NCBI GenBank assembly: GCA_028290245.1
Contig: JAQGKG010000225.1
Location: 1 to 5,270, forward strand
Direction: 5' to 3'
From: Devosia sp.
GTDB lineage: Bacteria > Pseudomonadota > Alphaproteobacteria > Rhizobiales > Devosiaceae
DNA length: 5,270 nucleotides
This document shows, piece after piece, positions 1-4,754 of the stretch. Position 1 is the stretch's first letter; the number at the start of each line of letters is the position of its first letter. The position numbers and the translations under genes are program-made. The notes below the pieces were generated by a model. The model ran no database searches and was not told where the DNA came from. It saw only the letters and a list, made by a program, of their open reading frames with translations.

Positions 1-65
1 TGGCCAAAACCCCGCGTTCAAAAATCTTATCCCCGGCCCCTCCCCACGCGCCTATTCTGCATGCA

Positions 66-112
66 TCTCTCCGGGACGCGGGTGGTACTGCAGCGACCAG
101 TAGCCGGAGAGA
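66..112. repeat. Inverted repeat, 9-bp perfect arms with inner 5-bp stem
   Basis: TCTCTCCGG (66-74) is the exact reverse complement of CCGGAGAGA (104-112). Inside it, TACTG (86-90) pairs with CAGTA (98-102) around a 7-base loop, giving a two-part hairpin with an asymmetric internal loop. On the minus strand the outer stem gains one G-U pair (113 with 65). There is no T-run on either side, so it is not an intrinsic terminator. It could be part of a structured RNA or a dispersed intergenic repeat; the sequence alone does not decide. Confidence 0.5.
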
Positions 113-222
113 CCGCCGGGAGGGTGAGGGTCGCGCCTCCCCTGGGCTGCGCGGACGGGGCATGCGGGCGGGCGCTACGGCAAACGCTGGGGTCACGATC
201 CGCCTTCCGATAAAATCCCAAC

Positions 223-285
223 GCCCCGAGGCGGCTCTCGTCTCACTTTTTACTATCCCTTACGAGGCGGTTGCCGTCTCGGGGC
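223..285 (+). other. Long hairpin, possible structured RNA element
   Basis: GCCCCGAGGCGGC (223-235) pairs with GCCGTCTCGGGGC (273-285) over 13 positions. Twelve pairs are Watson-Crick and one, G231 with T277, would be a G-U wobble in + strand RNA but a C-A mismatch in minus strand RNA, so the + strand is the better candidate transcript. A second stem, CTCGT (237-241) with ACGAG (262-266), continues the hairpin to a 20-base pyrimidine-rich loop (242-261). No T-run follows, which argues against a terminator. It lies upstream of the possible promoter at 314-344, so it would not be in the leader of the gene at 428 unless transcription begins further left. Function unknown. Confidence 0.45.
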
Positions 286-302
286 CCGCTCGTCCTTGTC
301 CG

Positions 303-325
303 CCGGAGGTCATTTGACCGTCCGG
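303..325. promoter_or_regulatory. Dyad overlapping possible -35 box
   Basis: CCGGA-GGTC-ATTT-GACC-G-TCCGG forms a 9-bp dyad with a 4-base centre and one unpaired G at 320. The inner core GGTCA-TT-TGACC is a perfect palindrome and contains TTGACC (314-319), which resembles a sigma-70 -35 element. This is the geometry of an operator over a promoter. It could equally be an RNA hairpin in a longer transcript. No regulator can be named from it. Confidence 0.35.
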
Positions 326-344
326 GCAGCTGTGTTGAAATAAT
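314..344 (+). promoter_or_regulatory. Possible sigma-70-type promoter for the gene at 428
   Basis: TTGACC (314-319) is one base from the -35 consensus. AATAAT (339-344) is one base from the -10 consensus at a long 19-bp spacing; GAAATA (337-342) gives the standard 17-bp spacing but a poorer match. Transcription would begin near 350, leaving a leader of about 75 nt before the ATG at 428. The call rests on consensus similarity only. Confidence 0.3.
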
Positions 345-427
345 CGCCTGGCCGCAGTCGAAGCCTTCCCATCTCGCTCGTCGCTTGATCAGATGGGGGC
401 CGCGCGGTCGCTCATGGGAGAAATCAA

Positions 428-982
428 ATGCGTAAAGTCACAGCCGGGCTGTTCTATTCCGTCGATGGTGTCGCTGAGGCGCCCAACCTGTTCCAGTTCG
501 ACAGTTTCGACGCTGAGCTCGGCACGCTGCTGGGCGGCGTCATGGCCGATGTCGATACGGTGCTGATGGGGCGGCAGGGCTACGAGGAATGGGCCGGCTA
601 TTGGCCCACTGCCGCACAGGACCAGGATTTCGGCGGCTTCATCAACAATGTGCCCAAGTTTGTCGCCTCGAGGACGCTGAAGCCAGCTGACCTGAGCTGG
701 AGTAATTCCACGCTGATCGAAGGAGACCTCGAAAGCTTCGTGCGCGATCTCAAGGCACAGCCGGGCGGTACCATTTCGGCGATGGCGGGCATGTCGCTGG
801 TGCGGCAATTGCTGATCGGTGGCTTGATGGATGAGCTGACCCTGATCATGCATCCGGTGGTCGCAGGCCATGGACGCCGGCTGTTCGACGAAACCACGCC
901 GCGCACCCGACTGGAACTGGTTAGCAGCCAGCAAACCAGCAAGGGCAATATGGTGCTGACCTACAGCAAGAAGGCGGAGTAG
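428..982 (+). CDS. Dihydrofolate reductase family protein (RibD C-terminal-like)
   Basis: The 184-residue protein matches the stand-alone RibD-C/dihydrofolate reductase-like family, cytosolic NAD(P)H-dependent reductases whose substrates are mostly unknown. Visible landmarks are the N-terminal strand and SVDG turn (residues 11-14), the helix-to-strand segment DTVLMGRQGYEEW (43-55), the KFVASRTL strand (77-84), and the C-terminal block GLMDELTL..HPVVAGHGRRLF (132-153), which is characteristic of the family. Length is normal and the frame intact. The ATG is preceded by GGGAG (416-420) at 7 nt, a good ribosome binding site. The gene stands alone on the + strand and its stop lies 6 bp from the stop of the opposing MarR gene. 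It should not be taken as the housekeeping folate enzyme FolA or as RibD itself, since it lacks a deaminase domain and the FolA signature. Family assignment is confident; substrate is not. Confidence 0.88.
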   Translation: MRKVTAGLFYSVDGVAEAPNLFQFDSFDAELGTLLGGVMADVDTVLMGRQGYEEWAGYWPTAAQDQDFGGFINNVPKFVASRTLKPADLSWSNSTLIEGDLESFVRDLKAQPGGTISAMAGMSLVRQLLIGGLMDELTLIMHPVVAGHGRRLFDETTPRTRLELVSSQQTSKGNMVLTYSKKAE

Positions 983-988
983 CGCGGG

Positions 989-1441
989 TCACGGCCAGGG
1001 TGCTCGCTCCTCTTGGGCTTCCAGCACGGAGGCCACTTTTTGCAGCAGAGCGAAGAATTGGCTGCGTTCATCCACGGTCATTTGTTCGAGCACTAGGGCG
1101 TTGATCGCAGTCACGACGTTTTCAACGGCGGGCAGCTTGTCCACTGCAGCGGGCGTCAGGCTTACCAGCGTGCTGCGGCCGTCATCGGGATTGACGCGGC
1201 GCTCGATCAACCCGTCACGCTCCATCCGGTTGAGGGTGGCGGTCATGGTGGGTTGTTCGACCCGAGCTCGTGCGGCCAGCGCCTTTTGCGTCAGGGCAGT
1301 CCCTCCTTCCAGCGCCAGCAGCACGGGCATGTAGGCGGGAGTCAGGCCAATGGGCGCAAGGTTGCGTTCGAGCTCGCGCAGAAAAAGCCGGCCAACGAGA
1401 TTGGTCATATAGCCGGCGGAAGTTTCACGTTGCAGAGTCAT
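989..1441 (-). CDS. MarR family transcriptional regulator
   Basis: This 150-residue protein is a typical MarR-type winged-helix repressor that would bind DNA as a homodimer. The order is: N-terminal dimerisation helix (about 10-30), winged helix-turn-helix starting at LTQKALAARARVEQPTM (50-66), recognition helix continuing to ERDGLI (74-79), wing with the hallmark DDGRS (86-90), and C-terminal dimerisation helices (105-143). It contains no cysteine, so thiol-based peroxide sensing of the OhrR kind is excluded; a small-molecule ligand is more likely. No good Shine-Dalgarno sequence precedes the ATG. A perfect TATAAT on the minus strand (1466-1461) implies a very short leader of about 12 nt. 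It is divergent from the cytochrome b561 gene, and the 20-bp dyad between them (1464-1483) is the likely operator, implying autoregulation. Ligand unknown. Confidence 0.92.
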   Translation of the reverse strand: MTLQRETSAGYMTNLVGRLFLRELERNLAPIGLTPAYMPVLLALEGGTALTQKALAARARVEQPTMTATLNRMERDGLIERRVNPDDGRSTLVSLTPAAVDKLPAVENVVTAINALVLEQMTVDERSQFFALLQKVASVLEAQEERAPWP

Positions 1442-1460
1442 TTACATAGTATGCTCATCA

Positions 1461-1466
1461 ATTATA
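1461..1466 (-). promoter_or_regulatory. -10 element of the MarR gene
   Basis: Read on the minus strand this is TATAAT, identical to the sigma-70 -10 consensus, 19 bases upstream of the MarR ATG. No convincing -35 box lies 16-18 bp further upstream (the candidate is AACTGA), which would suit a weak or regulated promoter. It partly overlaps the dyad at 1464-1483. Confidence 0.5.
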
Positions 1467-1483
1467 TAGTGTGCTAACTATAT
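1464..1483. promoter_or_regulatory. Probable MarR operator (20-bp dyad)
   Basis: ATATAGT (1464-1470) and ACTATAT (1477-1483) are perfect inverted repeats around the 6-base spacer GTGCTA. The size and dyad symmetry fit known MarR-family operators, which lie mostly in the gap between a regulator and its divergent target. The dyad touches the TATAAT of the MarR promoter on one side and TATATT (1479-1484), a possible -10 for the b561 gene, on the other, so one bound dimer could block both. A related sequence repeats 20 bp away: ATAGTATGCT (1446-1455) against ATAGTGTGCT (1466-1475). Confidence 0.55.
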
Positions 1484-1504
1484 TCAGTTTGATGGAGGAT
1501 AGCC

Positions 1505-2032
1505 ATGCCGCTCAATAGTTCCACAGATCACTATGGCAACGTGGCGATCACCATCCATTGGGTTACCGCAATTGCCGTGATCCTGATGCTGGCTAGCGGC
1601 CAGGTGATGGATTGGGTGGGCGAGCCCGCGGTCGTGGCCATCCTGCCGTGGCACCTGGCCATCGGCATGGTCATCGGCGTGCTGACGCTGTTGCGGATCC
1701 TGTGGTGGGTCGCCTTCGACAGGCGTCCGGCTCCCATTGGAGGCATGCCGCGCTGGCAGGAGCGCACGGCTAGCGTCGTCCACTATGGTCTTTATGCAGC
1801 GATCCTCGTGCTCTTCGTTTCGGGCATCGTGATGATCGTGCAGGCCAATGCGCTGGGTCCGATCTATTTCGGCGGCACGCTGCCCAGCCTCTCGCAAACG
1901 CCGCAACGTCTGGCTCATGGTCTGGCCAGCCGGATAATCCTGCTGTTGGCCGTCATCCACATCGGCGCGGCGCTATATCATCAGTTCATCAAGCGCGATC
2001 GCCTGCTAGTGCGGATGGGACTTGGTCGCTAG
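1505..2032 (+). CDS. Cytochrome b561 family membrane protein
   Basis: The 175-residue protein is a four-helix cytochrome b561 of the bacterial CybB type, an inner-membrane di-heme b protein that passes electrons to or from the quinone pool (superoxide oxidation has been shown for E. coli CybB). Helices lie near 12-32, 45-70, 90-113 and 138-160. Candidate heme-ligand histidines are H18 in IHW, H50 in PWHLAIG, H93 in VVHYG, and H152 and H159 in the IHIGAALYH segment; the last helix and basic tail KRDRLLVRM are typical. GGAGG (1494-1498) sits 6 nt before the ATG. The gene is divergent from the MarR regulator and probably under its control through the dyad at 1464-1483. Its last 4 bases overlap the end of the opposing small membrane gene. 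Family is clear; the physiological electron donor is not. Confidence 0.92.
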   Translation: MPLNSSTDHYGNVAITIHWVTAIAVILMLASGQVMDWVGEPAVVAILPWHLAIGMVIGVLTLLRILWWVAFDRRPAPIGGMPRWQERTASVVHYGLYAAILVLFVSGIVMIVQANALGPIYFGGTLPSLSQTPQRLAHGLASRIILLLAVIHIGAALYHQFIKRDRLLVRMGLGR

Positions 2033-2211
2033 ATGCGGCGCCGCACCCAATAAACTATCCCCGCGCCGACCAGGGCGACGATAATGCCGATGTAAAGCCA
2101 CTGGCTCTGGCCGGACATGACGCTGCCGCCGATTATATTGCTGCCTTGCAGGATCCACAGCAGACCGAGCAGGATCAGCAGCGCCCCGGCGATAGTCCCG
2201 AACAGTTTCAT
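2029..2211 (-). CDS. Small two-helix membrane protein, unknown function
   Basis: The 60-residue product has two hydrophobic segments (about 3-27 and 38-56) separated by a short polar loop, and ends in the positively charged VRRRI, which suggests a cytoplasmic C-terminus. The LLGLLWILQG..IIGGSVMSGQ..W pattern resembles small conserved alphaproteobacterial membrane proteins that I recall without a known function. I chose the ATG at 2211 because GGGGG lies 9 nt upstream (2225-2221) and the hydrophobic segment begins at once; the frame stays open further but the extra residues are Arg/Pro-rich and overlap the neighbouring gene. It is the last gene of the minus-strand cluster, 52 bp after the kinase stop. 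Its TAG stop shares a CTAG with the b561 gene stop. Confidence 0.72.
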   Translation of the reverse strand: MKLFGTIAGALLILLGLLWILQGSNIIGGSVMSGQSQWLYIGIIVALVGAGIVYWVRRRI

Positions 2212-2263
2212 GACGTGTAGCCCCCAAAGCGCCAACCTGCGCCTTGCCGGAATGGACGGCAAG

Positions 2264-2866
2264 TCACGAAGTCGCGGCGAGGCGGGGGAGGGCCGAGTGG
2301 GGTTGCGACAGGCCGAGCGCGATGGCTGCAACGCAATCCTTGGGGCTCATGCTGCCGGTATCGACTTCGAGGTCATAAATCCCCGGCACATGCACCGCAT
2401 CCTGCCAGCGCTGCACCGGCTCGGGCACTGCGTCGCCGCCGGCATACAGCCCGCCCTGCAGATCGGAATTGCGACGCGCCATGATGATGTCGATCGGGCA
2501 ATGCACGCCGACGAACAGCACGTCGTGCCCGTCCAAAAGCCGGGCGCATTGCGGCAGGATGTTGAGTGGGCGGGAATAGAAATCGTGATGGCCGACATCG
2601 ACCACCACGTCAAAGCCTTGCGCAGCATGAGCAGCCACGCTGGCATACAGCGCCAGATAAAGCCGCAGCACATCGGGCTCAAGATCAAGCCGCTCGCCGC
2701 CCGGCCGCAAACCTATCCCCGGCATTAGAGCCTCGGGTAAACTGCGGTTCTGGCCATCGACACCCAGATTGATCCAGTTGCCGGGCAGGCTGTCCTGCAT
2801 GGCTTTGGCAATGGAAGATTTGCCGGAGCGCGGCGCGCCGTTGAGAATGACGACGCGCCCGCTCAC
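2264..2866 (-). CDS. Chloramphenicol phosphotransferase-like P-loop kinase
   Basis: The 200-residue protein fits the CPT family of nucleoside-kinase-fold phosphotransferases. Walker A is GAPRSGKS at residues 10-17. WINLGVD (31-37) places an aspartate at position 37, as in the Streptomyces venezuelae enzyme, where D37 is the proposed catalytic base. FDVVVDVG (85-92), VLFVGVHC (116-123) and VHVPGIYDLEVDT (158-170) also align with that enzyme from memory. The region matching its arginine-rich lid (ARRNSDLQGG, 130-139) differs from the usual ER..RGDR pattern, so chloramphenicol is not a safe substrate call; many relatives are kinases of unknown target. The start is GTG, 6 nt after the ppa stop, with no strong ribosome binding site of its own, which suggests translational coupling. 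The C-terminal tail after 188 looks non-conserved. Confidence 0.82.
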   Translation of the reverse strand: MSGRVVILNGAPRSGKSSIAKAMQDSLPGNWINLGVDGQNRSLPEALMPGIGLRPGGERLDLEPDVLRLYLALYASVAAHAAQGFDVVVDVGHHDFYSRPLNILPQCARLLDGHDVLFVGVHCPIDIIMARRNSDLQGGLYAGGDAVPEPVQRWQDAVHVPGIYDLEVDTGSMSPKDCVAAIALGLSQPHSALPRLAATS

Positions 2867-2872
2867 CTGGGT

Positions 2873-3406
2873 TTACTTCGACTTGTTGTGCAGCTCGATG
2901 GAGTCGAGAATCACCTTCTTGGCGTCCTCGTAGCCACCGACATGGCTGATCTTGGCCCACTTGCCGGGCTCCAGATCCTTATAATGGGTGAAGAAGTGCT
3001 TGACCCGCTCGACCTGGATTTCCTGCATGTCGCCGATGTCCTTGATGCTGTCATACATCTTGGTCAGCTTGGACACCGGCACGGCGAGGATCTTTTCGTC
3101 CTGGCCGCCATCGTCTTCCATGAACAGCACGCCGATGGGGCGGCAGCGCACGACGGCGCCGGGAAACAGCGGGCGCGAGTTCATCACGATGACGTCGAGC
3201 GCATCACCGTCGCCGCACAATGTATGCGGCACGAAGCCGTAATTGCCCGGGTAGCGCATGGGCGTATAGAGGAAACGATCGACGAACAGCGCGCCGCTGG
3301 CCTTGTCGATTTCGTACTTGATGGGTTCGCCACCCATCGGCACTTCGATGATGACATTGAGGTCGTCGGGTGGGTTTTTGCCGGTTGGGATGGCGTCGAT
3401 GTTCAT
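2873..3406 (-). CDS. ppa: Inorganic pyrophosphatase (family I)
   Basis: This cytosolic enzyme hydrolyses pyrophosphate to two phosphates and so pulls forward biosynthesis of nucleic acids, activated amino acids and other PPi-releasing reactions. The 177 residues are the normal bacterial length. With a one-residue offset from E. coli numbering, the active-site set is present: E21, K30, E32, R44, Y52, Y56, D66, D68, D71, D98, D103, K105, Y142 and K143. The signature reads DGDALDV, with Ala where most members have Pro; the three metal-binding aspartates are intact, so activity is expected. The start ATG at 3406 is followed directly by conserved N-terminal sequence; the ribosome binding site is weak. 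It is first of a minus-strand cluster with the CPT-like kinase and is divergent from the exported protein gene at 3526. Confidence 0.97.
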   Translation of the reverse strand: MNIDAIPTGKNPPDDLNVIIEVPMGGEPIKYEIDKASGALFVDRFLYTPMRYPGNYGFVPHTLCGDGDALDVIVMNSRPLFPGAVVRCRPIGVLFMEDDGGQDEKILAVPVSKLTKMYDSIKDIGDMQEIQVERVKHFFTHYKDLEPGKWAKISHVGGYEDAKKVILDSIELHNKSK

Positions 3407-3448
3407 GGCTTCAGGTCTCGTTCATCGGGGAGGCGACAAAGTTGCTGC

Positions 3449-3462
3449 GTTGTGCCCACAAC
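3449..3462. promoter_or_regulatory. 14-bp perfect dyad between divergent genes
   Basis: GTTGTG-CC-CACAAC is a perfect inverted repeat with 6-bp arms in the 119-bp gap between ppa (start 3406) and the exported protein gene (start 3526). Its position, 43 bp upstream of ppa and 63 bp upstream of the other gene, suits an operator acting on either promoter. No regulator or promoter box could be assigned with confidence. Confidence 0.3.
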
Positions 3463-3525
3463 AGGCCGCAAAGGCAAGCCAGTTTGGCACGAGAGCAGTC
3501 CTTCCGACACAAGCGAGGCAAGATG

Positions 3526-4074
3526 ATGAAACTGATATTGGCGACTGTCCTGGGTGCTCTGGCGCTTGCCGTTCCGGCTCATGCGGCCTTCAACAGTTCC
3601 TATACCGAGCTCGATCTCGACCAGTGCCTGGTGCTCGATGCCGACGATTTCGGAGCGAGCTGGTCATGCCCCGGCTACAAGGGCTATCCGCTCAAGGTCA
3701 ACGAAGGCGACCTGCGCTTTTCGCTCGAATATGGCTTCAATATCGATGCCAACCAGAATGGCACCCAGGGCCTGTCGCCGTTCAATTATCTCGGGCCCAA
3801 GATGGAATGGCGGCTGTCGAATGCGCTGGGCCGCTGGATGCCGATTGCCACCATCGTGCGCTATCACACGGCAGATCCGGACACCGGCAAAGACAAGGGC
3901 CAAGTGCTGGTGGTGACGCAACTGGTTGAGGGCAACACCTGCCATATCGCCTATGTCGATGCGTTGGCCAACACAGATGCCAACGAACTGGCGCGGGCAG
4001 CCGCCGACAAATCCGGCACGTTCGACTGTGCCAATGACAAGGTCGAATCCATCGGCAAATTCACCGCCTGGTAG
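3526..4074 (+). CDS. Exported protein of unknown function, four cysteines
   Basis: The 182-residue product starts with a clear Sec signal peptide: MK, a hydrophobic core (residues 3-17), and an AHA-A signal peptidase site at about 20/21. The mature part is about 162 residues and has no further membrane segment, so a periplasmic location is likely. Four cysteines, C34, C48, C139 and C168, could form two disulfides. Distinctive stretches are DADDFGASWSCPGYKGYP (38-55), YLGPKMEWRLSNALGRWMP (88-106) and CHIAYVDALANTDANELAR (139-157); I recall similar uncharacterised proteins in Hyphomicrobiales but know no function. GAGG (3515-3518) is 7 nt from this ATG and 4 nt from the ATG one codon earlier (3523), hence the start chosen. 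The frame remains open upstream to 3370 but that part overlaps ppa and precedes the signal peptide. It converges on the TerB gene with an 18-bp gap. Confidence 0.85.
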   Translation: MKLILATVLGALALAVPAHAAFNSSYTELDLDQCLVLDADDFGASWSCPGYKGYPLKVNEGDLRFSLEYGFNIDANQNGTQGLSPFNYLGPKMEWRLSNALGRWMPIATIVRYHTADPDTGKDKGQVLVVTQLVEGNTCHIAYVDALANTDANELARAAADKSGTFDCANDKVESIGKFTAW

Positions 4075-4092
4075 GCCGCTTGCCGGCAGGGC

Positions 4093-4536
4093 TCAGGCCT
4101 CGGACTGGGCCTTGCCGATCTGGTTACGCAGCACGGTACGGTCGCGGCTGGAAACACCGATCAGCTCGGCAATGCGCCAAACCATGTTGTCTTCCAGCTC
4201 GTGATTCTTCTTGTCGGCAAACACCACCAGCCACATCATGCGGACAATCTCGATGCGATCCGGCATTTCGAGCTGGGTGATGGAAGAGGTGAAGGAATAA
4301 AAATCCACCGACTCGGCATCGCGCAAAGCGGCTTCCTTGACCAACCTATCCACGCTTTGCTCATCGAGGCCATAATGCTCCTGCAGCACGCCCTTGATGG
4401 CGTTGCGCTCGGCGTCTTTCATCTGGCCATCAACCGCGGCCAGATGCACCAGCAGCGCAGCAACGGATAGTTTTGGGTCGTGTTTGTCGATGCCGGTTTC
4501 CGGACGATTGAACAGTTTTGTAATGGCCTCGAACAC
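4093..4536 (-). CDS. TerB-domain protein
   Basis: The 147-residue product is almost entirely one TerB-like all-helical domain, a cytosolic fold first named from tellurite resistance but widespread outside ter operons and mostly of unknown role. The two internally related metal-binding-type motifs are visible: AAVDGQMKDAE (33-43) and VFADKKNHELEDNMVWRIAELIGV (105-128). I chose the GTG at 4536 because GGAGG (4549-4545) is 8 nt upstream and the encoded VFEAITKLF begins like family members. An ATG at 4710 would add 58 Arg/Leu/Pro-rich residues without similarity to the domain and would run through the ribosome binding site. No other ter genes (terC, terD, terZ) are nearby, so a tellurite role should not be inferred. 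It converges on the exported protein gene. Confidence 0.83.
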   Translation of the reverse strand: MFEAITKLFNRPETGIDKHDPKLSVAALLVHLAAVDGQMKDAERNAIKGVLQEHYGLDEQSVDRLVKEAALRDAESVDFYSFTSSITQLEMPDRIEIVRMMWLVVFADKKNHELEDNMVWRIAELIGVSSRDRTVLRNQIGKAQSEA

Positions 4537-4544
4537 GGCGAAAG

Positions 4545-4557
4545 CCTCCTTCGGAGG
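4545..4557 (-). promoter_or_regulatory. Shine-Dalgarno inside a hairpin, TerB gene
   Basis: In minus-strand RNA, CCUCC (4557-4553), GAA (4552-4550) and GGAGG (4549-4545) form a 5-bp GC-rich hairpin with a 3-base loop. The 3' arm is the whole Shine-Dalgarno sequence, 8 nt before the GTG start. The sequence decides the start codon and could also limit translation by hiding the ribosome binding site. Confidence 0.5.
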
Positions 4558-4754
4558 AGCGGGCAGATCAGTGAAAAAGGGTTTGCGCGCCGGGAGGGCA
4601 GGCAACACCAGCGTTAGCAGCCTCAAGAATTTCCTCAATGGCCTGACGCGCCCGTGACGCGCTCTTGAGCAGGCTTGATGCTGAAGCGCCACACTCGATG
4701 TGACTGTCATTGCGCGAAATAGGACTCGACTCCTAAAAGATTCGGAGTCACCAT

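Larger units (their letters stand above)
1..427. other. Non-coding region with several inverted repeats
   Basis: No reading frame here looks like a real protein: the longest, on the minus strand at 27-221, is rich in Arg, Pro and Ala, has no recognisable motif and has no ribosome binding site. The stretch instead carries inverted repeats at 66-112, 118-141, 223-285 and 303-325, clustered C-runs at 10-45 (G-runs on the minus strand), and a possible promoter at 314-344 leading to the gene at 428. I looked for the signatures of RNase P RNA, 4.5S/SRP RNA, tmRNA and the glycine, cobalamin, TPP and FMN riboswitches and found none. It could be a structured RNA, a repetitive intergenic element, or simply GC-rich spacer with promoter and operator sites. 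Confidence 0.5.

Noticed and set aside
27..221. Small minus-strand frame at the left edge, and a nearby minus-strand peptide ending GYWSLQYHPRPGEMHAE at about 53-106
   Set aside because: The first has no motif or ribosome binding site. The second looks oddly protein-like, but its frame is closed upstream by a stop near 171-173 and no start fits; inverted-repeat sequence explains it better.
1..330. Known structured RNAs (RNase P RNA, SRP RNA, tmRNA, glycine or cobalamin riboswitch)
   Set aside because: Core signatures such as GAGGAAAGTCCGG, the SRP GGAAGG loop region, a tmRNA tag or T-arm, and the glycine riboswitch GCCGAAGG segment are absent; only a GGAGAG resembles the last.
389..934. Minus-strand frame of 181 codons opposite the reductase gene
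   Set aside because: It is His/Gln/Arg-rich without motif, lies fully antisense to a gene with clear family features and a good ribosome binding site, and is best explained as a codon-bias shadow.
2117..2728. Plus-strand frame of 203 codons across the kinase and small membrane genes
   Set aside because: It is antisense to the CPT-like kinase, whose Walker A and family motifs are clear, and shows no motif of its own.
3484..3502. Possible sigma-54 promoter beginning TTGGCACG
   Set aside because: The -24 half is perfect, but the required GC ten bases after the GG is GT, so the -12 element is missing.
2888..3526. Plus-strand frame of 212 codons opposite ppa
   Set aside because: It is antisense to an intact pyrophosphatase with a full active site, and its composition is that of a reverse-complement shadow.
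4075..4092. Possible intrinsic terminator between the exported protein gene and the TerB gene
   Set aside because: The gap holds small GC dyads such as TGCCGGCA, but no T-run follows on either strand.
4537..4710. 58-residue N-terminal extension of the TerB protein from ATG 4710
   Set aside because: It is Arg/Leu/Pro-rich, has no domain similarity, and would bury a strong Shine-Dalgarno correctly placed for GTG 4536.
4721..4753. tRNA-like 3' end (GACTCGACTCC followed by CCA)
   Set aside because: The T-arm does not fold with a 7-base loop, and no matching 5' acceptor strand lies about 70 bases upstream.
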